Positions 6,655 through 13,347 of a DNA stretch of 21,221 nt are shown piece by piece. How positions within the stretch are numbered: the first letter of the stretch is position 1; every line of letters starts with the position of its first letter. Position numbers and translations under genes: made by a program. The notes beneath the pieces are model-generated. The model worked only from the letters and a program-made list of their open reading frames with translations, ran no database searches and was not told the DNA's origin. This DNA comes from Sphingosinicella sp041621755 (GTDB lineage: Bacteria > Pseudomonadota > Alphaproteobacteria > Sphingomonadales > Sphingomonadaceae). Where the stretch lies: NCBI GenBank assembly GCA_041621755.1, contig JBFKAE010000044.1:1-21221 (forward strand). Direction: 5' to 3'.

Positions 6655-7875
6655 CTATTGATCAATCAATTCGTTCAGGGCGCCATGAATGCTTTGCAGC
6701 GCACATTCATTACGGCCGAAATATAGATTCGTGTTACGTGGCAGCGTTTGCAAATTCTTCTGACCCTGTTCGCAAAGCGCATAGTCTTCTGTGGTTATGA
6801 CCTGAATTATAAAATCGGTCACATCCGTATATTCCTTGATTGTTTCAGGGTCTGACTGGCTTGCCGGACGATACGTTTCCAGCAATGTATAGGAACGATT
6901 GGCCTCTCCGTCGGGGAAGCCGCGCCAAAAGCCGAAAATCTGTCGATCGGTATGATCACCCTTGTCTTTGACGAGAGCTTCAAGATTGCCGACGTAGAGA
7001 ATTGTATTGGGAAACAGCAGATGAATGCCCTGATATGGAACCTCGTCCCACTCTTCCTCAGGAAGATTTCCCCATTCTTCGAAAAATTTATAGGACATCA
7101 TGACGCGCTGGTGTGGGCCCCAGGAATCATGAACCAACGAGTTATTAATCGAGGACGCTGAAATCGTTTCTGGATGTAGCGACGAAAAATGATAGCCTTC
7201 GAAGAAGGTGTCCTGAGCAAATTTCCAGTTCGCAGCCACTTTTTCCTTGTGTTTTTTGACTGGCGCAAGGTTTTCCAAATTCAACGACCGAAGCAGTGGC
7301 GACAATTCGCCGAAGTATTCTTCCGCATCGATCGGCTTGCCATCAGGATCTGCTCTGACGAGAATCAGGCCATTCCATTCGACCACCGGCACCGCCGTCA
7401 ATCCAAGCTCACCTTGCTTCAACCCGTCAAACGCCGCCTTGCCCGGCAAGCCGATCAGCTTGCCCTCAAGATCGTATGTCCAACCGTGAAACGGGCAAGT
7501 TATTCGCGTAGCCGTTGTGCATTCCTCTGTCAGACGAACCCCGCGATGACGACATGCATTAAGGAATGCACGCACCTTATTGTCCTTGCCCCGCATAATC
7601 AGAATGGATCTGCCGGCCACTTCGAACACCATCCTGCTGCCCTTGTCGGGCATGTCGCAGGAAAGTCCCGCGACTAGTGGCACTTTCAGGAATATTTTGG
7701 AAATTTCGGCTTCTGCACGATCGGCATCGGAATAAACACCTACCGGCACTGGTAGTGGATCCTCGGCAAAATCTGTCGTCTTATTTTTGGCGTGGGCGAC
7801 CATCCGCCTTGTCAAATTCTGCATTTGCGCGCGCTGCATCTCGCGCGAATTTGTCAAATGATCGACCGTATTCAT
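6655..7875 (-). CDS. Rieske non-heme iron oxygenase, alpha subunit
   Basis: A 406-residue aromatic-ring-hydroxylating-type oxygenase. The Rieske [2Fe-2S] site is complete: Cys108-x-His110 (ACRHRGVRL) and Cys127-x2-His130 (CPFHGWTYD). The mononuclear iron site follows in NWKFAQDTFFEGYHFSSLHPE: His229 and His234, with Glu226 as the candidate bridging acid; the third ligand is likely Asp364 or Glu363 in TTEDYALCEQ. Such enzymes hydroxylate aromatic or alicyclic rings, or demethylate, using electrons from a ferredoxin and reductase. Neither partner is encoded in this window. SnoaL-like genes occur on both sides in the same operon, one only 44 bp upstream, and might be beta-subunit-like. Substrate is not predictable from the sequence. 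Confidence 0.93.
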   Translation of the reverse strand: MNTVDHLTNSREMQRAQMQNLTRRMVAHAKNKTTDFAEDPLPVPVGVYSDADRAEAEISKIFLKVPLVAGLSCDMPDKGSRMVFEVAGRSILIMRGKDNKVRAFLNACRHRGVRLTEECTTATRITCPFHGWTYDLEGKLIGLPGKAAFDGLKQGELGLTAVPVVEWNGLILVRADPDGKPIDAEEYFGELSPLLRSLNLENLAPVKKHKEKVAANWKFAQDTFFEGYHFSSLHPETISASSINNSLVHDSWGPHQRVMMSYKFFEEWGNLPEEEWDEVPYQGIHLLFPNTILYVGNLEALVKDKGDHTDRQIFGFWRGFPDGEANRSYTLLETYRPASQSDPETIKEYTDVTDFIIQVITTEDYALCEQGQKNLQTLPRNTNLYFGRNECALQSIHGALNELIDQ

Positions 7876-7919
7876 CTCGCTGCCAATCTTTCTGTCGTGA
7901 AATGGGGTTTGATTTAAGC

Positions 7920-8408
7920 CTATGCGTCAGGGAACGGATCCGGCGGATACACACGGTTCATCTGCTCAGCGATGCGAAGCCCCCCAAGTTCACCGGCTGA
8001 CAAAAGCTGCATGTGAGTAATCAGCCAACCGCCACCATTGCGAATAAATCGAACCTCGTAACGCCCGAAGCGGTGAGCATCGGCCAAGACTGGATATCCG
8101 TTAAATCGCTGCCAGGAATACATATAGCAGGCCAACAGAACCTCATCGCCCGTCACAAATGTAAAGCGTGGGTTAGTTATATAGTGGCTGCCACTTATAA
8201 CGGCGCCTAAAAATTTGTTCAGATGCGCAAAAAGTTCGTCCTTACTTTTCCAAGTAGGCTCATCCGGCACATAATTGACAGTGCAGTCTTCAGAAAAGTG
8301 TTTAATCATGCCAGGCGGATCGTTGCGATCAGCTGCATCGCAATAACTGTACATCACTTCAAGTATGTCGGTCTTATCGAGCAATATATTGATTTTATCT
8401 TCGCTCAT
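7920..8408 (-). CDS. SnoaL-like / NTF2-fold protein
   Basis: A 162-residue member of the SnoaL-like family. It shows the N-terminal helix MYSYCDAADRNDPPGMIKHF (candidate active-site Tyr/Asp at 22-30), the GSHYITNPRFTF strand (His75), the MYSWQ and RFGRYEVRF strands, and the closing GGGWLITHMQLL strand (Trp128). Only these motifs are shared with the other SnoaL-like protein at 5252-5764, so the two look like distinct subfamilies rather than a recent duplication. The start is well supported by GGAGGG five bases before the ATG. It lies directly upstream of the Rieske alpha gene, so both a dehydratase/isomerase on the pathway and a small partner of the oxygenase are possible. Confidence 0.8.
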   Translation of the reverse strand: MSEDKINILLDKTDILEVMYSYCDAADRNDPPGMIKHFSEDCTVNYVPDEPTWKSKDELFAHLNKFLGAVISGSHYITNPRFTFVTGDEVLLACYMYSWQRFNGYPVLADAHRFGRYEVRFIRNGGGWLITHMQLLSAGELGGLRIAEQMNRVYPPDPFPDA

Positions 8409-8499
8409 CTTGGCCCTCCAGCAACATTGCGATTCGTTATTCTATATAAAATCTTATCATGCGCGCTTCAACGAATGGCTGCGCGACTTATACAAAAGG

Positions 8500-9522
8500 T
8501 TAGCCGTTCTGGCGCTCCCACGATTGCCCCGAGCGGCGGTCTCGCAGAATCTCAAGATTGAAATCCAGGTCGGCGGTCTCGCCCGGCATCAGCGTACGTT
8601 TTTTTCGTTCATCCCCTCCGCTCGCACATGTTGCCGGCTCGATTGCAAATGTATAGCTGTCACCATGCCATGGATAACCTTGGCTGCCGGCACTGTCGCG
8701 CAGCATCCATGCATGGCTGAGCAAGCCGGACGACCAGCTTATCCGCAACCCGATACCTAGCCCGGGATTGCAGATCTCATACCATGGCTCCGCGCCAAAT
8801 TCCGAAAGCCATCCAAAGGTAAATTCTCCCGTTCCATATTCCGGTGGCCTGTCCAAACGCATTCGTCCCGCATTGGCCGTACGCGCAAACGGCCATTCCA
8901 GGGGCGAGCCAAGCGCAGAACATTCGGCGAGGAAAACCGGGTCATAGGTAAATTTCCGCGCGCTCGTGGCGATAGTGCAAGTGGGGTCCAGAAAAGGTCG
9001 TCCGAATGCAGGATGATAGAGAAACATATAAAGCACGGGCCGTGTCGATTTATTTTTGAGATGGTCACGGATAAAGATGTGCTCGCCATCAAGACGAATT
9101 GTACGCTGGGCCTGGAGCGGCGCAGTCAGTAGATTTGTTGTCATGCAGATTGTGTGCGGACTTCGATCAACGATATTCCACCTCTGGACGCAAGCCTCAC
9201 CATGAAAAGGATGATTAAAGCCATTATCAGGTTCCGCGATGCCCGCGTGTGGAAACATTGCCTGCATACCGCCGCCGTAACGCGCCCACCACTCAAGCAT
9301 GCTTTGTTCAGAATCGAAAGAGAAGCCGGTACGCCGGTGCTGCAATGCGGCTTCCTGCCAGGGAGTTTGCATCAGCAGTTGTGTGCCAGTTCCGACATCC
9401 TGCAACGATCGAATTTCTCCCCCGAACGCAGGATCAACGAAAAGACGCAAGACACCATTCTCCAACACGACCGGATCGGCGACCTGCCATGGGCTTGCGG
9501 TTGGGCAGTCAGCCCTTTTCAT
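8500..9522 (-). CDS. Galactose mutarotase-like (aldose 1-epimerase superfamily) protein
   Basis: A 340-residue beta-sandwich protein resembling aldose 1-epimerases. Recognisable landmarks are an N-terminal strand set with FGGEIRSLQD (~34-43), a central MFLYHPAFGRPFL (~165-178, where mutarotases carry catalytic histidines), a WLSEFG segment, and the C-terminal FAIEPATCASGGDE...LMPGETADLDFNLEI pattern in which the superfamily places its catalytic glutamate. There is no signal peptide, so it is probably cytoplasmic. Its start overlaps the end of the enoyl-CoA hydratase gene by 14 bp, implying translational coupling. Why a sugar-epimerase fold sits in an acyl-CoA/Rieske operon is unclear: it might act on a glycosylated or cyclic hemiacetal form of the substrate. 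Superfamily call fairly sure; activity unknown. Confidence 0.65.
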   Translation of the reverse strand: MKRADCPTASPWQVADPVVLENGVLRLFVDPAFGGEIRSLQDVGTGTQLLMQTPWQEAALQHRRTGFSFDSEQSMLEWWARYGGGMQAMFPHAGIAEPDNGFNHPFHGEACVQRWNIVDRSPHTICMTTNLLTAPLQAQRTIRLDGEHIFIRDHLKNKSTRPVLYMFLYHPAFGRPFLDPTCTIATSARKFTYDPVFLAECSALGSPLEWPFARTANAGRMRLDRPPEYGTGEFTFGWLSEFGAEPWYEICNPGLGIGLRISWSSGLLSHAWMLRDSAGSQGYPWHGDSYTFAIEPATCASGGDERKKRTLMPGETADLDFNLEILRDRRSGQSWERQNG

Positions 9523-10375
9523 TCTTTACATCTTTCACGCTGACACCGCCCAGCCAATCGCCCAGCAGCTGATTATGGGCATGCGCCAGATGATGCGCGT
9601 GGAAGGCGGCATCGAGTCCGGATTCGCGACCCTGCAAATTATCGATTTGGTTGAATATCTGTTTGGCAAGCGCGAGCGCAAAGCGCGGACGCTCAGCTAT
9701 CTTAACAGCCATTTCCATTGTCTTCCTATCGAGATCATCGCGCGGCACTACACGATTGACCATGCCCAGAGCTGCAGCGCGATCAGCAGAAATCGGTTCT
9801 CCCATATAAAGAAATTCGCGCGCAATACGGGGATGCATCTCAAAACAATGCGCGAAATATTCTACCCCAGGTACACCCATCATCAACACCGGATCCAAAA
9901 AATACGCATCATCCGAGGCAACGATCAGATCGCAAATCCAAGCCAACATTAGACCGCCAGCAATGCAGCCCCCCTGCACCGAAGCGATCACAGGTTTCGG
10001 CAATGAGCGCCAGCGTTTGGAGAGACCCAAATAGGTCTCTTGTTCGCGCGCATAGTTTTTTTCCGCACCTTGCGTAACAGAATGATCATACCAAAGGGTG
10101 CGCCGATTAGGCCACTGCACATCGAAATCGCACCCGGGAGAGCCTATGTCGTGCCCTGAAGAAAAATTCTTGCCCTCCCCGCGCAATATAATCGCCGCAA
10201 CCTGTGTATCGGCAGCAGCTCTGGAGAATGCTTCGTCTAACGCATAGAGCAACTGAGCATTTTGTGCATTGCCGTAGCGCGGACGATTAAGACTGATGCA
10301 TGCAATGTTTGCAACAACGTCGTACAAGACCGGCCTGTCAGTTTCATACTCAGGTTGGGAGTCAGTATCGGACAT
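9509..10375 (-). CDS. Enoyl-CoA hydratase/isomerase family protein lacking both crotonase glutamates
   Basis: A 288-residue crotonase-fold protein and first gene of the left operon. The oxyanion-hole elements are present: GEGKNFSSGHD (66-76) and QGGCIAGG (134-141). When aligned by eye to classical hydratases, the two catalytic glutamates are replaced by Met143 (GGLML for GGCEL) and Val163 (DPVLMMG for PEILLG). A VEYFAH motif follows (171-176). I recognise this MGVPGVEYFAH type from other bacterial genomes annotated as enoyl-CoA hydratase. It therefore binds a CoA thioester but probably does not do standard enoyl hydration; isomerisation, hydrolysis or ring cleavage are alternatives. AGGGGA lies ~9 bases before the ATG. 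Confidence 0.88.
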   Translation of the reverse strand: MSDTDSQPEYETDRPVLYDVVANIACISLNRPRYGNAQNAQLLYALDEAFSRAAADTQVAAIILRGEGKNFSSGHDIGSPGCDFDVQWPNRRTLWYDHSVTQGAEKNYAREQETYLGLSKRWRSLPKPVIASVQGGCIAGGLMLAWICDLIVASDDAYFLDPVLMMGVPGVEYFAHCFEMHPRIAREFLYMGEPISADRAAALGMVNRVVPRDDLDRKTMEMAVKIAERPRFALALAKQIFNQIDNLQGRESGLDAAFHAHHLAHAHNQLLGDWLGGVSVKDVKNEKG

Positions 10376-10513
10376 CCGCGCGTTTCCCCTAAAGGACCAT
10401 TTGGGTCATATTCGCACACTGCATGAACCTGTGACACAACGGACCTGACCAAAGAGCTAATTGGAGGGAGCAGGGTTCGGCTCCATTCTGCAAAAAACGA
10501 TAGTAGAGATATT
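10376..10513. promoter_or_regulatory. Divergent promoter region between the left operon and the alcohol dehydrogenase gene
   Basis: This 138-bp gap separates two divergent genes and must carry the start signals of the leftward operon and probably of the alcohol dehydrogenase gene. Symmetric elements seen: CCTAAAGG (10388-10395), GACC-n5-GGTC (10395-10407) and GGAGC-n8-GCTCC (10467-10484). The first overlaps the Shine-Dalgarno of the leftward gene and shares its core with the inverted repeat upstream of the LuxR gene. I could not place a convincing -35/-10 pair on either strand. Confidence 0.45.
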
Positions 10514-11677
10514 ATGTCCACCATGCATCTTATCGCCGTTCCGCAAATGATTTCCGTCGGTGCAGGGACATGCGCGCATGTCACACAGATCTTGAACAAG
10601 ATGGCGCTGCGGTCGCCGTTCATAATTACCGACAGCTTCCTTGCTGCTGGGCCACTGACGAGCTTAACCGATCCGCTGGACGAAGCAGAGATCGAGTACC
10701 GAATATTTTCGGAAACCATACCCGACCCGACCATCTCGACGGTTGAAGCAGCACTATCCGCGCTTGATGGGGGGCAGCATGACTGTGTGATCGCGTTCGG
10801 TGGAGGCAGTCCTATGGATACGGCAAAAATGGTAGCCGCGCTAGCCTTCGACAGGAGATCTATTGCTTCATTGAAAAGTCCCGCCGTAACGGATCATCCT
10901 GGGCTACCTGTTATTGCGATACCAACCACGGCTGGAACCGGGTCCGAAGCGACTCGCTTTTCCATTATCACCGACGACAAGAATGACGAGAAAATGCTTT
11001 GCGCGGGCATGGCCTTTTTACCGCGCGCCGCGATAATCGACTGCGAGCTTACCTTGGTGAAACCACCCAGGCTCACTGCTGATACCGGCATTGATGCTCT
11101 GACGCATGCCATTGAAGCCTATGTTTCGCAGCGCGCCAATGCTTTTTCCGATGCTATGGCGATATCGGCCATGAAGCTGATCGCGCCGAATCTTCGCACG
11201 GCCTATGATGAACCGGAAAACCTTGCAGCACGCGAGGCGATGATGATCGGCGCTCATCACGCAGGTCTGGCCTTTTCCAACGCATCGGTTGCCCTGGTAC
11301 ACGGGATGAGTCGACCGATCGGCGCGTTCTTTCATGTTCCGCATGGCCTTTCCAATGCGATGCTGCTCCCCAAGGTCACAGCCTGGACGGCTCCGTTCGC
11401 GCAAGCGCGCTACGCTGACTGCGCGCGAGCAATGGCGCTGACCGATGATTCGTCTGGCGACCAATGGGCCGTCGCCAGTCTTATTGATGAACTTGAAAAG
11501 CTGAATGCCGATCTATGCGTGCCAAAACCTGCGGCTTATGGCATCAATCACAAGCAATATCACGACCTGATACCAGTTATGGCGGAACAGGCGATAGCGT
11601 CTGGGTCTCCGGCCAACAACCCGCGCATTCCAACCCACGCAGAGATTAGCAAGCTGTACGCAACCTGCTACGAATAA
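10514..11677 (+). CDS. Iron-containing (group III) alcohol dehydrogenase
   Basis: A 387-residue Fe-type alcohol dehydrogenase of normal family length. The cofactor loop is AFGGGSPMDTAK (94-105), followed by IPTTAGTGSEAT (136-147). The metal ligands are all visible: Asp194 and His198 (GIDALTHAIEAY), His263 (LVHGMSRPIG) and His277 (VPHGLSNAML). The reaction is NAD(P)-dependent interconversion of an alcohol and an aldehyde or ketone; the substrate is unknown. It is transcribed away from the left operon and converges with the LuxR gene, 63 bp between stops. A second ATG three codons in is possible; neither start has a strong ribosome site. It may oxidise an alcohol released by the pathway or reduce an aldehyde from the aldolase step. 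Confidence 0.93.
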   Translation: MSTMHLIAVPQMISVGAGTCAHVTQILNKMALRSPFIITDSFLAAGPLTSLTDPLDEAEIEYRIFSETIPDPTISTVEAALSALDGGQHDCVIAFGGGSPMDTAKMVAALAFDRRSIASLKSPAVTDHPGLPVIAIPTTAGTGSEATRFSIITDDKNDEKMLCAGMAFLPRAAIIDCELTLVKPPRLTADTGIDALTHAIEAYVSQRANAFSDAMAISAMKLIAPNLRTAYDEPENLAAREAMMIGAHHAGLAFSNASVALVHGMSRPIGAFFHVPHGLSNAMLLPKVTAWTAPFAQARYADCARAMALTDDSSGDQWAVASLIDELEKLNADLCVPKPAAYGINHKQYHDLIPVMAEQAIASGSPANNPRIPTHAEISKLYATCYE

Positions 11678-11740
11678 GCTGACCCAGGTAAAAAACCTAA
11701 TATTCAAACCGCAAGGTTGTCCTATCGGGCGTTTCTGCCG

Positions 11741-12520
11741 CTAATGCAAATGTCGTGGATCAAGATAACCCAATTGCGCGGCTTTATACACCGTCTGACT
11801 CCGGTTGACCGCATCGAGTTTCAATGCGGCATTATGAATGTGGAATCGGACAGTGGCGCGGCTGCGCGAAATAATCATGCCGATCTCGACATCCGTTTTG
11901 CCGACGGCGGCCCATCGCACACAAGCTACCTCACGCTTGGTCAGCACACCTGGACAAATCAACGTCCGAGGTGGTGCAAGCAGCGACACATAGCCTCGAA
12001 TGAATTTTTGGATCGCAAGCGAGAGGAACTCACCATATTCTTTGAATTCCCGCGAAAGATCCGTCGTGGATTTTTGACGCGGGATGATACTAGCCGCCCC
12101 AAGCCCTCCAAGTGGCATATGTACGGGCACTACAATTGCCGCTCTGCACATCGCCCGCTCTTCAAAGTCCTCAATATCAATAGATTTTAGCAGTGGGTTT
12201 TCCAGCCTTGTATGAAAGCCATTGGCATTGCACCAGAATACTTCACTTTCATATCGGCAGGCTTCGGCCAAAGGCGTATTCAAAGCCAGTGTGGGAGAAC
12301 GCCACCAGCGATCTTCCTCACTATTGCCCCAGCCGAATATGCTGGTCGCCAGAATCTGGCCCTCGTGATCATGCATGGGATTGTGTACAGCAATGCTACA
12401 AACCGGCGCAATTCTCCAATCCCCGGTGCTGTCTATGAGATCTTGTATGGCCTGAGCAACTGGACGAATGTCCTCCACCCTGTCGATCGTTAGGCTCTTC
12501 AAATACGAAAGATCAATCAT
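11741..12520 (-). CDS. LuxR family transcriptional regulator
   Basis: A 259-residue regulator. The C-terminal ~62 residues form a LuxR-type helix-turn-helix: LTKREVACVRW, then GKTDVEIG, then SRSRATVRFHIHNAALKL, then VNRSQTVYKAAQLGYL. The N-terminal ~180 residues look like an autoinducer/GAF-type sensor domain, but there is no LuxI-like gene nearby, so it more likely senses a pathway metabolite or is an orphan receptor. I chose the ATG at 12520 (GGAGGG upstream, long spacing of 14); an in-frame GTG at 12577 would add 19 residues (MVDWLNYND...). It is the only regulator in the window and lies between the two catabolic arms, so it is the obvious candidate controller of both. An inverted repeat at 12599-12614 sits just upstream. 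Confidence 0.88.
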   Translation of the reverse strand: MIDLSYLKSLTIDRVEDIRPVAQAIQDLIDSTGDWRIAPVCSIAVHNPMHDHEGQILATSIFGWGNSEEDRWWRSPTLALNTPLAEACRYESEVFWCNANGFHTRLENPLLKSIDIEDFEERAMCRAAIVVPVHMPLGGLGAASIIPRQKSTTDLSREFKEYGEFLSLAIQKFIRGYVSLLAPPRTLICPGVLTKREVACVRWAAVGKTDVEIGMIISRSRATVRFHIHNAALKLDAVNRSQTVYKAAQLGYLDPRHLH

Positions 12521-12598
12521 GTGCTGACCCGTAGCCCTCCCTGATGTTTTATCATTATAGTTTAGCCAATCTACCACGCTTCAGAGCATAATCGAAAA

Positions 12599-12614
12599 CT
12601 ATCCTTTAGGATAG
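12599..12614. promoter_or_regulatory. 16-bp inverted repeat upstream of the LuxR gene, candidate operator
   Basis: CTATCCT-TT-AGGATAG is a perfect 7-bp inverted repeat with a 2-bp centre. It lies ~80 bp upstream of the ATG at 12520, or ~22 bp upstream of the alternative GTG. Size and symmetry fit a dimeric LuxR-type binding site used for autoregulation or for control of the plus-strand arm. The inner 8 bp (CCTTTAGG, or CCTAAAGG on the other strand) recur at 10388-10395 before the left operon. Confidence 0.4.
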
Positions 12615-13036
12615 CCGAGAACCCAGACAGTAGCTGCCTGTGCCGACGCAGATGGGTCATATCATCTAGCTGCGACAACAGATCAGGAAAGATATTCTCC
12701 TTGTAAATGATATGTCACGCATCGGTTCGCCCCATCCTGGTCCGCAGTCGCGATCAGAGTGGCACATTCGGGGCAACAGTGTTGCGAAATACATAAACCG
12801 GCTAAGTCCTGCCTGTATCCTCAGCACGAAGGCCAAGCCAAACGAATATCTAGTGAACCTTCGCAGCGTAGCGGTAAATAAGCTTAGAGGATAGGTTGTC
12901 AGTCGCTGGCATGAAATTATCTTTGTACACAAATGATGGTGATAGCTGTCTGAAGCTCCCATAAAAAAGCAGACCGCTGCGCCACCGAGGCAGTTGGGCA
13001 CGTGCAAGCCCAAAGACAGCTAAAAAGGACAAAGAT
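12615..13036. other. Intergenic region before the right-arm operon
   Basis: About 420 bp between the LuxR upstream palindrome and the first right-arm gene. A 60-codon frame on the plus strand (12712-12894) and a longer frame on the minus strand (12666-13013) are open, but neither resembles a known family, and I do not call either as a gene. The last ~140 bp should contain the promoter of the rightward operon. Confidence 0.35.
12896..12933 (+). promoter_or_regulatory. Possible promoter and small inverted repeat of the right-arm operon
   Basis: TTGTCA (12896-12901) and TATCTT (12918-12923) are spaced 16 bp and resemble a sigma-70-type -35/-10 pair. A short inverted repeat, TTTGT-AC-ACAAA, overlaps the -10 end at 12922-12933 and could bind a repressor. 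The leader to the first start at 13037 would be ~105 bp. This is by-eye matching, so confidence is low. Confidence 0.25.
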
Positions 13037-13339
13037 ATGATTAAACCGGGAAGCCGCTGGAAAAGCCGGGTCTGTGAAGCGGAAGTGGTTCTCGTACGTC
13101 CGGGCAAGAATGACGGACAGCTCCAATGTGGCGGCTTCGATATGGTCCCGATAGCCGAAGATGCCGAGGCAATGGAAATCGAGGCTGGCATGGATGCAGG
13201 CTGCATGGCCGGCAAGCGCTATCGCTCCGAAAAGAGTGGAATTGAGATCTTGTGTACTAAATCAGGGCGCGGATCTCTATGTTTCGAGGGAGAGATACTC
13301 GCGCTGGTCGAAACCAAAAAACTTCCGTCCTCCGATTGA
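13037..13339 (+). CDS. Small conserved Cys-containing protein associated with acyl-CoA synthetases
   Basis: A 100-residue soluble protein of unknown function with five cysteines (13, 31, 56, 73, 82). It reads MIKPGSRWKSRVC..., then LQCGGFDMVP, GKRYRSEKSG, IEILCTKSGRGSL, ending KLPSSD. I recall similar short proteins next to AMP-forming acyl-CoA synthetase genes in proteobacterial and actinobacterial catabolic clusters, but know no assigned function. The cysteine spacing is not a classic zinc ribbon, though Cys13/31 and Cys73/82 could bind metal. The start has a good ribosome site (AAAGGAC six bases before ATG). It is first in the right-arm operon, 8 bp before the synthetase gene, which suggests a partner or assembly role for that enzyme. 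Confidence 0.75.
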   Translation: MIKPGSRWKSRVCEAEVVLVRPGKNDGQLQCGGFDMVPIAEDAEAMEIEAGMDAGCMAGKRYRSEKSGIEILCTKSGRGSLCFEGEILALVETKKLPSSD

Positions 13340-13347
13340 TCTGAACA

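Noticed and set aside
11678..11740. Possible terminator between the convergent alcohol dehydrogenase and LuxR genes
   Set aside because: Only 4-bp stems (AGGT/ACCT and AACC/GGTT) are present, and neither is followed by a T tract. Not enough to call an intrinsic terminator.
11741..12520. Quorum-sensing system
   Set aside because: The regulator has a LuxR-type DNA-binding domain, but no LuxI-like synthase is in the window and the classical autoinducer-pocket residues were not evident. An orphan or ligand-responsive regulator is more likely.
12666..13013. Minus-strand 115-codon frame in the intergenic region
   Set aside because: Composition is rich in Cys, Phe and Arg without recognisable motifs, and it overlaps the likely promoter of the right-arm operon. 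Treated as non-coding.
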